DNA of 64,000 nucleotides from Flavobacterium akiainvivens (GCF_001278115.1 NZ_LIYD01000005.1:2178653-2242652); one strand, 5' to 3'; shown: positions 1-9,074, numbered from the stretch's first letter. Notes: generated by a model from the letters alone, not told the origin. Translations and numbers: made by a program.

Positions 1-509
1 ATACCGGCAAAAAGGCAAAAAGAAAACAACCCAAAAAGGTTCAGGAAGTAGCCTGCGAGGAAACTCATATCTGAAAACACAATACTAAATTCATCAAACG
101 CAGAGAAACTGTAGCCTAAAAGCAGCGTCATTATAAATATAAACACCGTAGAGCCCAATGCAAATACTACTGTAGTAAGTATTTTAGATTTGATGAATTC
201 TTCTTTACTAAACCCGTCAATAAGGTTTTGTTTAAGCGTACCATAGGTATACTCGTTAGCCATCATGCTCACAATTATAATGGCAAGGAAGCCTTTAAGC
301 CAAACCGCTACATAGGTATTAAAATGCCATATATACGGGAAGTTAAAAATACCCTGGTCGGCCAGTTTAAAGTGTATCCCCAATATATCAACTTCTATTG
401 AGGCTATAAGCGCAATAAAAGACAGGATTACAAAATATGAGATAATAAGCACGCGGCTGGCCCTGTTAAGCCACAGCTTTTGAAATTCTATAGAGAGTAG
501 GCGTATCAT
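1..509 (-). CDS. ABC-2 type transporter permease (partial, runs off left edge)
   Basis: The minus-strand frame opens with an ATG at 507-509 (MIRLLSIEFQKLW) and stays open to the window edge, so only the N-terminal ~169 residues are present. It shows a cytoplasmic start, a hydrophobic segment near residues 18-38, and further membrane segments separated by a charged stretch (TYGTLKQNLIDGFSKEEF) typical of ABC-2 permeases. It lies 15 bp downstream of an ABC ATPase gene on the same strand, and the two probably form one exporter. The substrate cannot be inferred. Confidence 0.8.
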   Translation of the reverse strand, partial: MIRLLSIEFQKLWLNRASRVLIISYFVILSFIALIASIEVDILGIHFKLADQGIFNFPYIWHFNTYVAVWLKGFLAIIIVSMMANEYTYGTLKQNLIDGFSKEEFIKSKILTTVVFALGSTVFIFIMTLLLGYSFSAFDEFSIVFSDMSFLAGYFLNLFGLFSFCLFAG

Positions 510-524
510 TTTTCAGGAAGGTGT

Positions 525-1430
525 TTAGTTGTCAGAATGTTTTGCGGTTAGTTGCAGGAACTGCTCTTCAAGGCTATGCTTGCGCTTAACCAGCATACTA
601 AGGGCAATACCCTGCTCAAACATATAGCGGTTAAGGTCGGCCGGGGCAATATCGCCACTTGGGTAGGCTATAACCATACCTTCCTGAACTTCTGTTTTTG
701 TAATGCCCGGGTGGTTTTCAAGCGCCTGTAATAAAGCATTGTTATCTGCCGCCTGCAATACAAAAAAGCCTTCGCTGTTTATCATACCGCTAACAGTGCC
801 GGTATACAGCACCACGCCTTTGCGCAATACTACCACATGGCTGCATACTTTTTCTACCTCATCAAGCAGGTGCGATGCTAAAAGTATAGTAGTGCCCGTA
901 GCCGCAATATTTGTTATAATATCACGTATCTGGCGTATTCCCTGTGGGTCGAGGCCGTTAGTAGGTTCATCAAGTATAAGTATTTCGGGGTCGTTAAGTA
1001 GGGCGCTGGCAATAGCCAGGCGTTGTTTCATACCCAATGAAAAAGTGCGGAATTTACTGTCCTTGCGCTCATGCAGGCCTACAAGCTGTAGTTTTTCGTC
1101 TATTTTGGTGTAGGGTGCGCCTTTTATTTTGCATACCAGCTTAAGGTTGTCATAAGCAGTCATGTAGGGGTAAAAGTTAGGGCGCTCTATAATGGCGCCT
1201 ACTTTTTTAAGGGCTTCATGGGTTTCTGCCTTGCCGCCAAACCAGCTGTACGTGCCACTGGTGCGGTTTACCACATTAAGCACAATGCCCAGCGTGGTGC
1301 TCTTACCACTGCCGTTAGGCCCCAGTATGCCATATACATTGCCTTTTTTTATTTCAAACGAAACGTTGTTTACCGCGTGTACCCTGCCAAATTTTTTGTG
1401 CAGGCCGCTAATAGATAGTATGGTTTCCAA
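525..1430 (-). CDS. ABC transporter ATP-binding protein
   Basis: A 301-residue nucleotide-binding subunit that should energise the permease encoded just downstream. Walker A is GPNGSGKST near residues 38-46, the signature is FSLGMKQRL, and Walker B is ILILDEPTNGLDP, followed by the H-loop (LLASHLLDE). The C-terminal ~80 residues form the accessory region of the multidrug/bacitracin-export type. The start codon is TTG; no in-frame ATG lies nearby and the ABC fold needs these first residues. Adjacent ATPase and permease genes indicate an exporter, but the substrate is unknown. Confidence 0.88.
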   Translation of the reverse strand: METILSISGLHKKFGRVHAVNNVSFEIKKGNVYGILGPNGSGKSTTLGIVLNVVNRTSGTYSWFGGKAETHEALKKVGAIIERPNFYPYMTAYDNLKLVCKIKGAPYTKIDEKLQLVGLHERKDSKFRTFSLGMKQRLAIASALLNDPEILILDEPTNGLDPQGIRQIRDIITNIAATGTTILLASHLLDEVEKVCSHVVVLRKGVVLYTGTVSGMINSEGFFVLQAADNNALLQALENHPGITKTEVQEGMVIAYPSGDIAPADLNRYMFEQGIALSMLVKRKHSLEEQFLQLTAKHSDN

Positions 1431-1477
1431 ATCTTTGGTTGTATTGGTTTTAAAGGTTAGACGAGAAGCCCGCCTTT

Positions 1478-1507
1478 TTGTTACTGAAAAACTTTATGAT
1501 ACTTTTG
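1478..1507 (+). promoter_or_regulatory. Bacteroidota-type promoter of the RNA methyltransferase gene
   Basis: TTG at 1478-1480 and TACTTTTG at 1500-1507 are separated by 19 bp, an exact match to the flavobacterial TTG / TAnnTTTG consensus. The gene start at 1535 leaves a leader of roughly 20 bases. Confidence 0.65.
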
Positions 1508-1534
1508 TAAAATACAAAACTTAGCCCTTTACGG

Positions 1535-2329
1535 ATGAAACAAATTACCAGCCCGCAAAACCCGTTTATTAAACAGCTTGTACAATTACAGGAAAAAGCA
1601 AAGGCACGCCGCCAGGAAGGCCTGTTTTTAATAGAAGGGCAACGCGAGCTCGAACTGGCACGCAAAGGCGGCTATGAGCTTGAAACGGTGTTGTTTGTAC
1701 CGGGAATGATTAACGAAAGCCAGCTGGCACGCATAGCAAATACCGAAGCCCAATTTATAGAAATAAGCCAGGAGGTGTACCAAAAGCTGGCGTATCGTGA
1801 TACTACCGAGGGGGTTATAGCCGTAGCCAAAACCAAAAACCTTTCGCTAAACAGCCTTCAGCTAAAAGACAACCCACTTATTTTAGTGGCCGAAGCTACC
1901 GAAAAACCGGGCAACCTGGGTGCCATGCTGCGCACTGCCGATGCGGCACGACTGGATGCCGTGATTATTGCCAACCCTAAAACCGACCTGTACAACCCAA
2001 ACATTGTGCGCAACAGCATGGGCTGCCTGTTTACCAACCAGATTGCCACCGGCACTACCGATGAGGTTATAGCATGGCTCAAAGAAAAAAATATTAATGT
2101 ATATTGTGCTACATTACAGGATTCTGCGTTATACCACCAGCAGGATTACACCGCAGGCAGTGCGCTTGTGGTGGGCACAGAGGCCACCGGGCTTACACAG
2201 GCCTGGCGAGATGCGTCAACAAAAAATATAATTATACCCATGCAGGGAGAAATTGACTCTATGAATGTATCAGTTGCCGCGGCAATTCTTATATTTGAGG
2301 CTAAAAGGCAGCGCGGGTTTGCTGTTTAA
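1535..2329 (+). CDS. TrmH/SpoU-family RNA 2'-O-methyltransferase
   Basis: 264 residues. The N-terminal ~100 residues resemble the substrate-binding domain of 23S rRNA 2'-O-ribose methyltransferases (motif GLFLIEGQRELELA). The C-terminal SpoU domain carries the knotted SAM-binding motifs: EKPGNLGAMLRTADAA, NIVRNSMGCLF, LVVGTEATGLT and IPMQGEIDSMNVSVAAAI. The enzyme should methylate a ribose in rRNA or tRNA; the exact nucleotide cannot be deduced. It has its own consensus promoter, and its stop codon overlaps a possible ATG of the next gene. Confidence 0.9.
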   Translation: MKQITSPQNPFIKQLVQLQEKAKARRQEGLFLIEGQRELELARKGGYELETVLFVPGMINESQLARIANTEAQFIEISQEVYQKLAYRDTTEGVIAVAKTKNLSLNSLQLKDNPLILVAEATEKPGNLGAMLRTADAARLDAVIIANPKTDLYNPNIVRNSMGCLFTNQIATGTTDEVIAWLKEKNINVYCATLQDSALYHQQDYTAGSALVVGTEATGLTQAWRDASTKNIIIPMQGEIDSMNVSVAAAILIFEAKRQRGFAV

Positions 2330-2340
2330 TGTTATTTGCT

Positions 2341-2868
2341 ATGAAAATCTTTACTTACCTAATATTACTGTGCAGCCTGTGTGCCTACAGCCAGGACATG
2401 GAAACCATATCGTGGGCCGGTGCCAGCATGAACGACAGGATTGCACTAACCATATCCTACAAAGAATTTCAGAAAATGGGCCGCAAAGCCGATAGCCTTG
2501 CCGTTGCCACACCCCAGGATATTTGTGGCATGAAAAACATGGAAGGTGCGCAACTGCTGTATTTTAAAGGCATTAAATACCTGTTTAAAAACGATACGCT
2601 AACATTTAGGGGGGTAGATTTCAGCAAACGCAAGTTTATGTACCTGGCCACTAAAGACGACTGGTTTGACCACAGCACCACTTTTAAGGCATTTGCCAAA
2701 GCATATCCGGGCTCGGCGGCATATCCTGATTATAGCGAAGACGAAGACGGCAACGAGTATGAAATGTACACCATGCTGCCCGATGATGATACCGATGCCA
2801 GCGAATGGCGTTTTTACTTTACAAACGGTAAGCTGCACCATATAGACTACTGGACTCCCTGCGAATAA
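2341..2868 (+). CDS. Hypothetical exported protein
   Basis: I do not recognise this family. The ATG at 2341 gives 175 residues starting with a compact signal peptide (MKIFTYLILLCSLCAYSQ). An upstream ATG at 2329 would add MLFA and overlap the methyltransferase stop. The mature part is rich in Asp, Glu and aromatic residues and has no transmembrane segment. The stop overlaps the ATG of the cupin gene, so the three genes from 1535 are probably co-transcribed. Confidence 0.7.
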   Translation: MKIFTYLILLCSLCAYSQDMETISWAGASMNDRIALTISYKEFQKMGRKADSLAVATPQDICGMKNMEGAQLLYFKGIKYLFKNDTLTFRGVDFSKRKFMYLATKDDWFDHSTTFKAFAKAYPGSAAYPDYSEDEDGNEYEMYTMLPDDDTDASEWRFYFTNGKLHHIDYWTPCE

Positions 2869-3419
2869 TGCACAACCGCACCTACCACAACCCCATTAAC
2901 GGCGAGTACACCAAAATACTGGAAAGTTCGGCAGAAACCGGCGGGGCGCACACCGTGTTTGAAGTAAGCCTTACACCCGGCGGTGGCAATCCGGTGCACT
3001 ACCACACTAAATTTACTGAGGAATTTACCGCCGTAAAAGGCCTGCTGGGTTTACAACAGGGTAAAACTAAAGTGCACCTTGCTCCCGGCGAAAGCCTTTT
3101 AGTACCCAAACTCGCACACCACCGTTTTTTTAACGATACGGCCGAAACCATTGTCTTCCGCGTAAAGCTTACCCCCGGCCAGCCTACGTTCGAGAATTTC
3201 CTTAAAGCCATGTTCGGGCTTGTAAATGAAGGCAAAACCATCACAAAGAACCAAATCCCTAAAAACATTTTCCATACCGCAGTTATGTACCACTGGGGCG
3301 ACACCCACCTGGCCAACCCACTGGTAAAGCTCTCGGCGCCCGTGCTGGGCCTGTTGTACAAAAGGGCCATAGCAAAAGGCATTGAACAACAGCTTCTTGA
3401 CAAGTTTTGCAACGACTGA
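2868..3419 (+). CDS. Cupin-domain protein
   Basis: 183 residues with a single cupin barrel in the first ~110. Motif 1 is GGGNPVHYHTKFTEEFTAVKG with the metal-binding His pair and Glu, and motif 2 is PGESLLVPKLAHHRFFN. The C-terminal ~70 residues include a hydrophobic stretch and are not typical of small cupins. It probably binds a metal and a small molecule, but no specific reaction can be assigned. The gene starts within the stop of the preceding gene (TAATG). Confidence 0.8.
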   Translation: MHNRTYHNPINGEYTKILESSAETGGAHTVFEVSLTPGGGNPVHYHTKFTEEFTAVKGLLGLQQGKTKVHLAPGESLLVPKLAHHRFFNDTAETIVFRVKLTPGQPTFENFLKAMFGLVNEGKTITKNQIPKNIFHTAVMYHWGDTHLANPLVKLSAPVLGLLYKRAIAKGIEQQLLDKFCND

Positions 3420-3452
3420 CACATCTTTTTTAAAATTTATTTATCTAAATAT

Positions 3453-3482
3453 TTGAATGCATTAATTTATTACATACATTTG
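3453..3482 (+). promoter_or_regulatory. Bacteroidota-type promoter of the SDR gene
   Basis: TTG at 3453-3455, a 19 bp spacer and TACATTTG at 3475-3482 match the flavobacterial consensus exactly. The coding start at 3577 implies an A/T-rich leader of about 90 bases with no clear secondary structure. Confidence 0.65.
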
Positions 3483-3576
3483 TCCCATCAAACTGAAACA
3501 GGAAAGCAGCAATTAAACGCTGCTAATTTTTTCAGAAAATCAATCGACAAATTTAAATATATAAATTAAAGAAATC

Positions 3577-4329
3577 ATGAGTAAGAAGTTAGAAGGAAAG
3601 GTAGCCGTTGTAACCGGTGCCTCTAAAGGAATAGGAGTTGCAATAGCTAAAGACCTTGCCGCGGCAGGTGCAAAAGTAGCCGTTAACTATGCCAGCGATA
3701 AAGCCGGCGCCGATAAAACCGTAAGCGAAATACAAGCCGCAGGCGGACAGGCCATTGCCGTAAAAGGCAGCGTAGCCATTGCCGAAGACGTAGCATCAAT
3801 CTTTAACGAAACCGTAGCCGCTTATGGCAAGGTAGACATACTGGTAAACAACGCCGGTGTATATGCGTTCCAGCCACTTGAAGAAATCACGGTAGACGAA
3901 TATACCCGCCAGTTTGGCATTAACGTACTGGGCCCTATCTTAACCAGTAAGGAAGCCCTTAAATACTTCCCGGCTGAAGGTGGCAGTATTGTAAACATCA
4001 GCTCGGTAGTAGCGGTTAGCCCAAGCCCCGGCGCAGCAGTTTATTCATCTACCAAAGGTGCACTTGACACCCTTACAAGGGGCCTCGCCGCCGAACTTGC
4101 CCCTAAAAACATCCGTGTAAACACTGTTTCGCCTGGCCTTACCGTAACCGAAGGCGGCGACACACTGGGCATAAGGGGTACTGAAATGGAAAGAAACATT
4201 ATAGCTGCAACCCCGCTTGCACGTGTGGGCCAGCCCGAAGATATTGCCGGTGCCGTAACCTTCCTGGCCAGCGATGATGCCAAGTGGATAACCGGCGAAA
4301 GGATTAACGCCGCAGGTGGCTTAAGATAA
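3577..4329 (+). CDS. SDR family oxidoreductase (3-oxoacyl-ACP reductase-like)
   Basis: 250 residues, the usual length of a classical short-chain dehydrogenase. The cofactor loop is TGASKGIG at 13-20, NNAG is at 91-94, and the catalytic Ser (about 142) plus Tyr156/Lys160 (YSSTK) are present. VNTVSPG and the C-terminal DDAKWITGERINAAGG complete the family pattern. It is most like FabG-type or sugar/secondary-alcohol dehydrogenases. Because it stands alone with its own promoter and terminator rather than in a fatty-acid operon, it is probably not the essential FabG. Confidence 0.88.
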   Translation: MSKKLEGKVAVVTGASKGIGVAIAKDLAAAGAKVAVNYASDKAGADKTVSEIQAAGGQAIAVKGSVAIAEDVASIFNETVAAYGKVDILVNNAGVYAFQPLEEITVDEYTRQFGINVLGPILTSKEALKYFPAEGGSIVNISSVVAVSPSPGAAVYSSTKGALDTLTRGLAAELAPKNIRVNTVSPGLTVTEGGDTLGIRGTEMERNIIAATPLARVGQPEDIAGAVTFLASDDAKWITGERINAAGGLR

Positions 4330-4355
4330 TTTTCTCGAAAATGTCTGTGTTCTCT

Positions 4356-4395
4356 AAAGGGTTGTGCTGTAAAGTGCAGCCCTTTACTTTTTTTT
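4356..4395 (+). terminator. Rho-independent terminator after SDR gene
   Basis: A 12-pair stem (4356-4367 with 4374-4385, three G-U pairs) encloses the loop TGTAAA and is followed by a T-rich run to 4395. Confidence 0.8.
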
Positions 4396-4485
4396 GAGGA
4401 AATTCCAAAACTCAAATCCCAAATAACAAATGGGGGAAATCCAAATAATCGAATTACCGAATAACCAAATCCACAAATAACCGCT
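4396..4485. repeat. Degenerate A-rich word repeat
   Basis: The gap between the SDR terminator and the relA/spoT promoter is filled by loosely repeated words such as CAAATCCCAAATAAC, AAATCCAAATAATC and ATAACCAAATCC. It is almost free of T-runs on this strand and has no ORF. It resembles the other word repeats of this window, each with its own word. Confidence 0.5.
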
Positions 4486-4486
4486 A

Positions 4487-4517
4487 TTGCCAATCACAAA
4501 TATTATCCGTACATTTA
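4487..4517 (+). promoter_or_regulatory. Promoter of the RelA/SpoT gene
   Basis: TTG at 4487-4489 and TACATTTA at 4510-4517 with a 20 bp spacer. Transcription should start near 4523, at or next to the annotated ATG (4524), so either the mRNA is nearly leaderless or the second ATG at 4536 is used. Confidence 0.55.
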
Positions 4518-4523
4518 AGGCAC

Positions 4524-6758
4524 ATGAGCGTTAATATGACAGAGATTGATATAGAACAGGAAAATAAGGCAATTGCCAAAGAATATAAAGAACTGCTGCG
4601 CATTAGTTACCAAACCCTTAGCGAAGATGATAAGAAGCTCATCCGCAAGGCGTTTGATGTTGCTGTAGATGCGCACAAAGACCAGCGGCGTAAAAGCGGC
4701 GAGGCATACATTTTCCACCCCATAGCCGTTGCAAAAATCGTGGCGTCTGAAATTGGCCTTGGTGCACAATCCATCGCCTCTGCCCTTTTGCACGACGTTG
4801 TAGAGGATACTGATATTACGGTGGATGACATCCGGAAGATGTTTAACCCAAAAATTGCACAGATTGTTGAGGGGCTCACAAAAATTGCACAGGTAAAAAC
4901 CGACCAGGAAATATCGATGCAGGCAGAGAACTTCCGCAAGATGCTGCTTACGCTGAACGACGACGTACGCGTTATCCTTATAAAGCTTGCTGACCGCCTG
5001 CATAATATGCAAACCATGGACAGCATGGTTGATTACAAACAGGCTAAAATAGCCAGCGAAACACTCTACATATACGCGCCCCTTGCACATCGCCTGGGGC
5101 TGTACAACATAAAAAACCAGCTGGAAGACCTTGGCCTTAAGTATACCGAGCCCGCAGTGTATCATGACATTGTGAGCAAGATGAAGGAAACCAAGGAAGA
5201 GCAGGACGCCTACATCAAGTCTATATCAGACGTGCTTAAAAAATCGCTTGACGCTGAAGGCATAGAGTATACCATAAAAGGCAGGCCGAAGAGCATTTAC
5301 TCCATACGCCGCAAAATGCTGGCACAGGGCGTAAGCTTTGATGAGGTGTACGACAAATTTGCCCTGCGCATTATCTATAAATCCAACCAGCACGATGAGA
5401 AGTTCCTGGCCTGGAAAATATATTCTATTGTAACCGACCATTACCGCCCCAGCCCCAGCAGGCTGCGCGACTGGATATCATCACCTAAAAGTACGGGCTA
5501 TGAGGCACTGCACATTACCGTTATGGGGCCCAAAGGCCGCTGGGTAGAAATACAGGTGCGCAGCGAACGCATGGACGAAGTAGCTGAAAAAGGCTATGCT
5601 GCCCACTACAAATACAAACAGGGCAACAACAGCGAAGAACACGGCCTGGAAACCTGGCTCAACCTGCTTAAGGAAGCCTTAGAAAACACATCGGTCAACG
5701 CTGTAGATTTTGTTGAGGATTTTAAGCTGAACCTCTACGCTAAGGAGATATATGTGTTTACCCCAAAGGGCGAAATCAAGTCGCTGCCCAAGGGTGCCAC
5801 ATCGCTGGATTTTGCCTTCAGCATACACTCAGAAGTGGGCATACGCACACGGGGTACCCGCGTAAACGGCAAGCTGGTACCGCTTAACCACGTGCTTAAC
5901 AGTGGCGACCAGGTTGAGGTTATTACATCGCCCAACCAAAAGCCCAATTCGCACTGGCTGGAGTATGTTACCACCGCGCGTGCCAAGAACAAGATTAAGA
6001 ACGTTTTAAACGAAGATACCAAACGCATAGCCGAAGACGGTAAGGAGTTGCTTACCCGCAAAATGCGCCACCTTAAAATTACCATGAACGAGAGCGTGGT
6101 AAACGAGCTGGTAAACTACTTTAAGCTGAAAACCAGCCTCGACCTGTTTTACCGCGTGGGCGTAGGCACTATAGAAAACCAGCAGCTTAAGGATTATGCC
6201 GCGCTTAAGAGCAACACGTTCATGAACTTCTTTAAGGGCAAAATCAAGAAATCGCCCGTTGCACCACCGGAGCAGGTGCAGAAAGATGAAATAAGCCGCA
6301 ATTATGACCTACTGGTGTTTGGCAAGAACGAAGACAAACTCGATTACAAGCTGGCAAACTGCTGCAACCCTATTCCCGGTGATTCGGTATTTGGGTTTGT
6401 AACGGTAAACGAGGGTATTAAAGTCCACAAGACAGACTGCCCCAACGCCATTAGGCTGCAAAGCAACTTTGCCTACCGCATTATGCCGGCCAAATGGATA
6501 GACAGCAGCCAGGAAGAGTTTAAGGCCACCCTTAAAATTACAGGCATGGACAGTTTGGGGCTTACCAACCAGCTTACTAAGGTTATCAGTAACAACATGC
6601 ATGTTAACATACAGAGCATATCGCTTAGCGGTAACGCCGGTATATTTAACGGGCAGATTACCGTGGTGGTGCAAAATAACACCATCCTTAAAAAGCTGAT
6701 GGACAACATTAAAAAGATAGACGGTATTGATAAGGTAACCAGGATTTATAATAATTAG
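4524..6758 (+). CDS. Bifunctional (p)ppGpp synthetase/hydrolase RelA/SpoT
   Basis: 744 residues, full length for a long RSH protein controlling the stringent response. The HD hydrolase domain is intact (GEAYIFHPIAVA about 60-70; ALLHDVVEDTD with His90-Asp91). The synthetase domain follows (GRPKSIYSIRRKM; VYDKFALRIIY). A TGS domain (VFTPKGEIKSLPKGATSLDFA) sits near residue 410, then a zinc-finger region with CCNPIPGD, and an ACT domain at the C terminus. Both catalytic sites appear intact, so it probably makes and degrades ppGpp. An alternative start is Met5. It is followed 3 bp later by a small exported protein. Confidence 0.96.
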   Translation: MSVNMTEIDIEQENKAIAKEYKELLRISYQTLSEDDKKLIRKAFDVAVDAHKDQRRKSGEAYIFHPIAVAKIVASEIGLGAQSIASALLHDVVEDTDITVDDIRKMFNPKIAQIVEGLTKIAQVKTDQEISMQAENFRKMLLTLNDDVRVILIKLADRLHNMQTMDSMVDYKQAKIASETLYIYAPLAHRLGLYNIKNQLEDLGLKYTEPAVYHDIVSKMKETKEEQDAYIKSISDVLKKSLDAEGIEYTIKGRPKSIYSIRRKMLAQGVSFDEVYDKFALRIIYKSNQHDEKFLAWKIYSIVTDHYRPSPSRLRDWISSPKSTGYEALHITVMGPKGRWVEIQVRSERMDEVAEKGYAAHYKYKQGNNSEEHGLETWLNLLKEALENTSVNAVDFVEDFKLNLYAKEIYVFTPKGEIKSLPKGATSLDFAFSIHSEVGIRTRGTRVNGKLVPLNHVLNSGDQVEVITSPNQKPNSHWLEYVTTARAKNKIKNVLNEDTKRIAEDGKELLTRKMRHLKITMNESVVNELVNYFKLKTSLDLFYRVGVGTIENQQLKDYAALKSNTFMNFFKGKIKKSPVAPPEQVQKDEISRNYDLLVFGKNEDKLDYKLANCCNPIPGDSVFGFVTVNEGIKVHKTDCPNAIRLQSNFAYRIMPAKWIDSSQEEFKATLKITGMDSLGLTNQLTKVISNNMHVNIQSISLSGNAGIFNGQITVVVQNNTILKKLMDNIKKIDGIDKVTRIYNN

Positions 6759-6761
6759 GCA

Positions 6762-7154
6762 ATGAAAAACCTGCTGATAGTCTTCATAGCATTGTGCTCG
6801 CATACAGTTTTCGCACAGGATGCCCAGGTTGAAGTTACCAAAGAGAACCTCAGTAAAAAATGGGTTTTTAAAGATGTAATTAATCCTGACAAAAGCGAGG
6901 CGGCCCTGGCCGAAATGCGCGATATGCTGGGAGCTTTAAGCTTACATTTTAAAAAAGACGGCACGTATATCATGGAATTACTAGGCAACCGAAAAGGCAC
7001 CTGGCAACTAAACCAGGATAACAAAACCATAACCACAAAACAAGATGGTAAATCTGCCAGCAGCAGCTGGACGGTGCATTCCCTTACCAAAAATGAGCTT
7101 GTGGCATCCCGCGATGAGGCATCGCAAAAAATAATTTTTGCCGCACAGCAGTAA
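6762..7154 (+). CDS. Small exported protein, lipocalin-like
   Basis: 130 residues with a signal peptide (MKNLLIVFIALCSHTVFAQ). The mature part has alternating beta-strand character (LSKKWVFKDV, YIMELLGNRKGTWQLNQDNKTI) as in the lipocalin-like/DUF4488-type small proteins of Bacteroidota. Function is unknown. It starts 3 bp after relA/spoT and may be co-transcribed by read-through. Confidence 0.72.
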   Translation: MKNLLIVFIALCSHTVFAQDAQVEVTKENLSKKWVFKDVINPDKSEAALAEMRDMLGALSLHFKKDGTYIMELLGNRKGTWQLNQDNKTITTKQDGKSASSSWTVHSLTKNELVASRDEASQKIIFAAQQ

Positions 7155-7175
7155 TTAGTATCATTTCTGAACAAT

Positions 7176-7207
7176 TTCGATACTTCAAAAAATTTAGCGT
7201 ATCTTTG
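7176..7207 (+). promoter_or_regulatory. Promoter of the Fur-family regulator
   Basis: TATCTTTG at 7200-7207 matches TAnnTTTG. The -33 side is weak (TTC at 7176-7178). The TTG at 7215 lies just past this box, supporting ATG 7230 as the real start. Confidence 0.5.
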
Positions 7208-7229
7208 CACGTATTTGGACACAAAAGCC

Positions 7230-7682
7230 ATGGAAAACAATAAAAACCAAGACATTGTAAAAAATGTCTTCACAAAATTCCTTGAAGAGAAAGGCCACAG
7301 GAAAACCCCTGAGCGCTATGCCATACTTCAGGAAATATACAACGCCCAGGAGCATTTTGATATAGAGTCGCTTTACATTAAAATGAAAAACAAAAACTAC
7401 CGTGTTAGCCGCGCCACGCTGTACAACACGATAGAACTGCTTTTAGAGTGCGGCCTTGTTAGGCGTCACCAGTTTGGCCAGAACCAGAGCCATTATGAAA
7501 AATCATACTTTGATAAGCAGCACGACCACATTATCATGACCGATACCGGCGAGGTAATAGAATTTTGCGACCCAAGGATACAGAGCATAAAGAAAACCAT
7601 AGAGGAAATTTTTGGTATTGAAATTCACAACCATTCTTTATACCTTTACGGCCATAAAAAACAGCCTGTAGCCGAAAGCTAA
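7230..7682 (+). CDS. Fur family transcriptional regulator
   Basis: 150 residues from ATG 7230 (a TTG at 7215 would add five residues and sits near the expected transcript start). The N-terminal winged helix contains [16 protein letters not shown] and the recognition region [15 protein letters not shown]. The C-terminal metal/dimer domain keeps HHx-type ligands ([17 protein letters not shown]). It lacks the C-terminal CxxC zinc motifs, so it is Fur/PerR-like without a structural Cys4 site. Target metal is not deducible. It lies directly upstream of purA but is separated from it by a terminator. Confidence 0.88.
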   Translation: MENNKNQDIVKNVFTKFLEEKGHRKTPERYAILQEIYNAQEHFDIESLYIKMKNKNYRVSRATLYNTIELLLECGLVRRHQFGQNQSHYEKSYFDKQHDHIIMTDTGEVIEFCDPRIQSIKKTIEEIFGIEIHNHSLYLYGHKKQPVAES

Positions 7683-7708
7683 GATATTGCTGTACAAGCA
7701 GCAAAGGC

Positions 7709-7745
7709 AAACCAACCCTGAAAAGGATTGGTTTTTGTTTTTAAA
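7709..7745 (+). terminator. Terminator after the Fur gene
   Basis: AAACCAACCC (from 7709) pairs imperfectly with GGATTGGTTT (7725 onward), one mismatch, followed by a T-rich stretch. Confidence 0.65.
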
Positions 7746-7792
7746 AACGGAAACGATTACAACTAACATAAACAACAAACTAAAATAAACGA

Positions 7793-9064
7793 ATGACCGT
7801 AGATTTACTGCTCGGATTACAATGGGGCGACGAAGGCAAAGGAAAAATTGTTGACGTACTTACTTCTAAATATGATATTATTGCCCGTTTTCAGGGTGGG
7901 CCAAATGCCGGCCACACACTGGAGTTTGACGGCATTAAGCACGTATTAAGGACAATACCTTCGGGCATATTCCATAAAAATTCGGTTAATATAATAGGCA
8001 ACGGCGTGGTTATGGACCCTGTGGTGTTCCAAAAAGAGCTTGAAGGCCTTGAAAAGTTTAATATAGACATTAAGTCGCGCCTGCTTATATCGCGCAAGGC
8101 ACACCTTATATTGCCTACCCACCGCCTGCTTGACGCTGCCAGCGAGGCCAGCAAAGGCAAGGCCAAGATAGGCTCTACCCTTAAAGGTATTGGCCCAACC
8201 TATATGGATAAAACAGGCCGTAACGGTATCCGCGTAGGCGATATAGAACTGGCTGATTTTGAGGAGCGTTACCGTCACCTGGTAGACAAGCACCTGGCCA
8301 TGATTGATTTCTACAACGTAGACCTTCAGTATGACCTTGCCGAGCTTGAAACCGAGTTCTTTGCAGCCATCGAGGTGCTTAAATCGCTTACGTTTATTGA
8401 CAGCGAAGAGTACCTGAACAAAGCCATGAAAGAAGGTAAAACAATCCTTGCCGAAGGCGCACAGGGTTCACTTTTGGATATTGACTTTGGTACGTATCCG
8501 TTTGTAACATCATCTAACACTACTGCTGCCGGTGCATGTACCGGCCTTGGTATAGCCCCTAACAGGGTTAAAGATGTATTTGGCATCTTTAAGGCGTACA
8601 CTACACGTGTAGGCAGCGGCCCCTTCCCTACTGAGCTGTTTGACGAAACCGGCGCTACCATAGCCCGCGTGGGTAACGAGTTTGGTTCGGTTACAGGCCG
8701 TGCACGCCGTTGTGGCTGGTTAGACCTTGTAGCGCTTAAATATGCAGTACAGGTAAACGGTGTTACGCAGCTTTATATGATGAAAGGCGATGTACTAAGC
8801 GGTTTCGACACACTACAGGTTTGTACAGGCTACAAATACAAAGGCGAGGTTATCAACCACTTCCCTTACAACATTGAGCCTGAAAACGTAGAACCGGTAT
8901 ATGTTGAGAAAAAAGGGTGGGCTGCCGACCTTACAGGTATGAGTACCTACGAAGAACTTCCTGCCGAGCTTAAGGAATACATTGAGTTTATAGAAGCCGA
9001 GCTTGAAGTGCCAATCAAAGTGGTATCTGTAGGCCCGGACAGGACACAGACAATTATAAAATAA
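7793..9064 (+). CDS. purA: Adenylosuccinate synthetase
   Basis: 423 residues, the normal length. It catalyses the GTP-dependent condensation of IMP with aspartate in AMP synthesis. Diagnostic motifs are the N-terminal WGDEGKGK (residues 11-18, P-loop and catalytic Asp13), the NAGHT motif, the central KIGSTLKGIGPTYMDK segment, EGAQGSLLDIDFGTYPFVTSSN, and VGSGPFPTEL. It is flanked by terminators, so it is probably monocistronic. Confidence 0.97.
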   Translation: MTVDLLLGLQWGDEGKGKIVDVLTSKYDIIARFQGGPNAGHTLEFDGIKHVLRTIPSGIFHKNSVNIIGNGVVMDPVVFQKELEGLEKFNIDIKSRLLISRKAHLILPTHRLLDAASEASKGKAKIGSTLKGIGPTYMDKTGRNGIRVGDIELADFEERYRHLVDKHLAMIDFYNVDLQYDLAELETEFFAAIEVLKSLTFIDSEEYLNKAMKEGKTILAEGAQGSLLDIDFGTYPFVTSSNTTAAGACTGLGIAPNRVKDVFGIFKAYTTRVGSGPFPTELFDETGATIARVGNEFGSVTGRARRCGWLDLVALKYAVQVNGVTQLYMMKGDVLSGFDTLQVCTGYKYKGEVINHFPYNIEPENVEPVYVEKKGWAADLTGMSTYEELPAELKEYIEFIEAELEVPIKVVSVGPDRTQTIIK

Positions 9065-9074
9065 TGATTTATAC

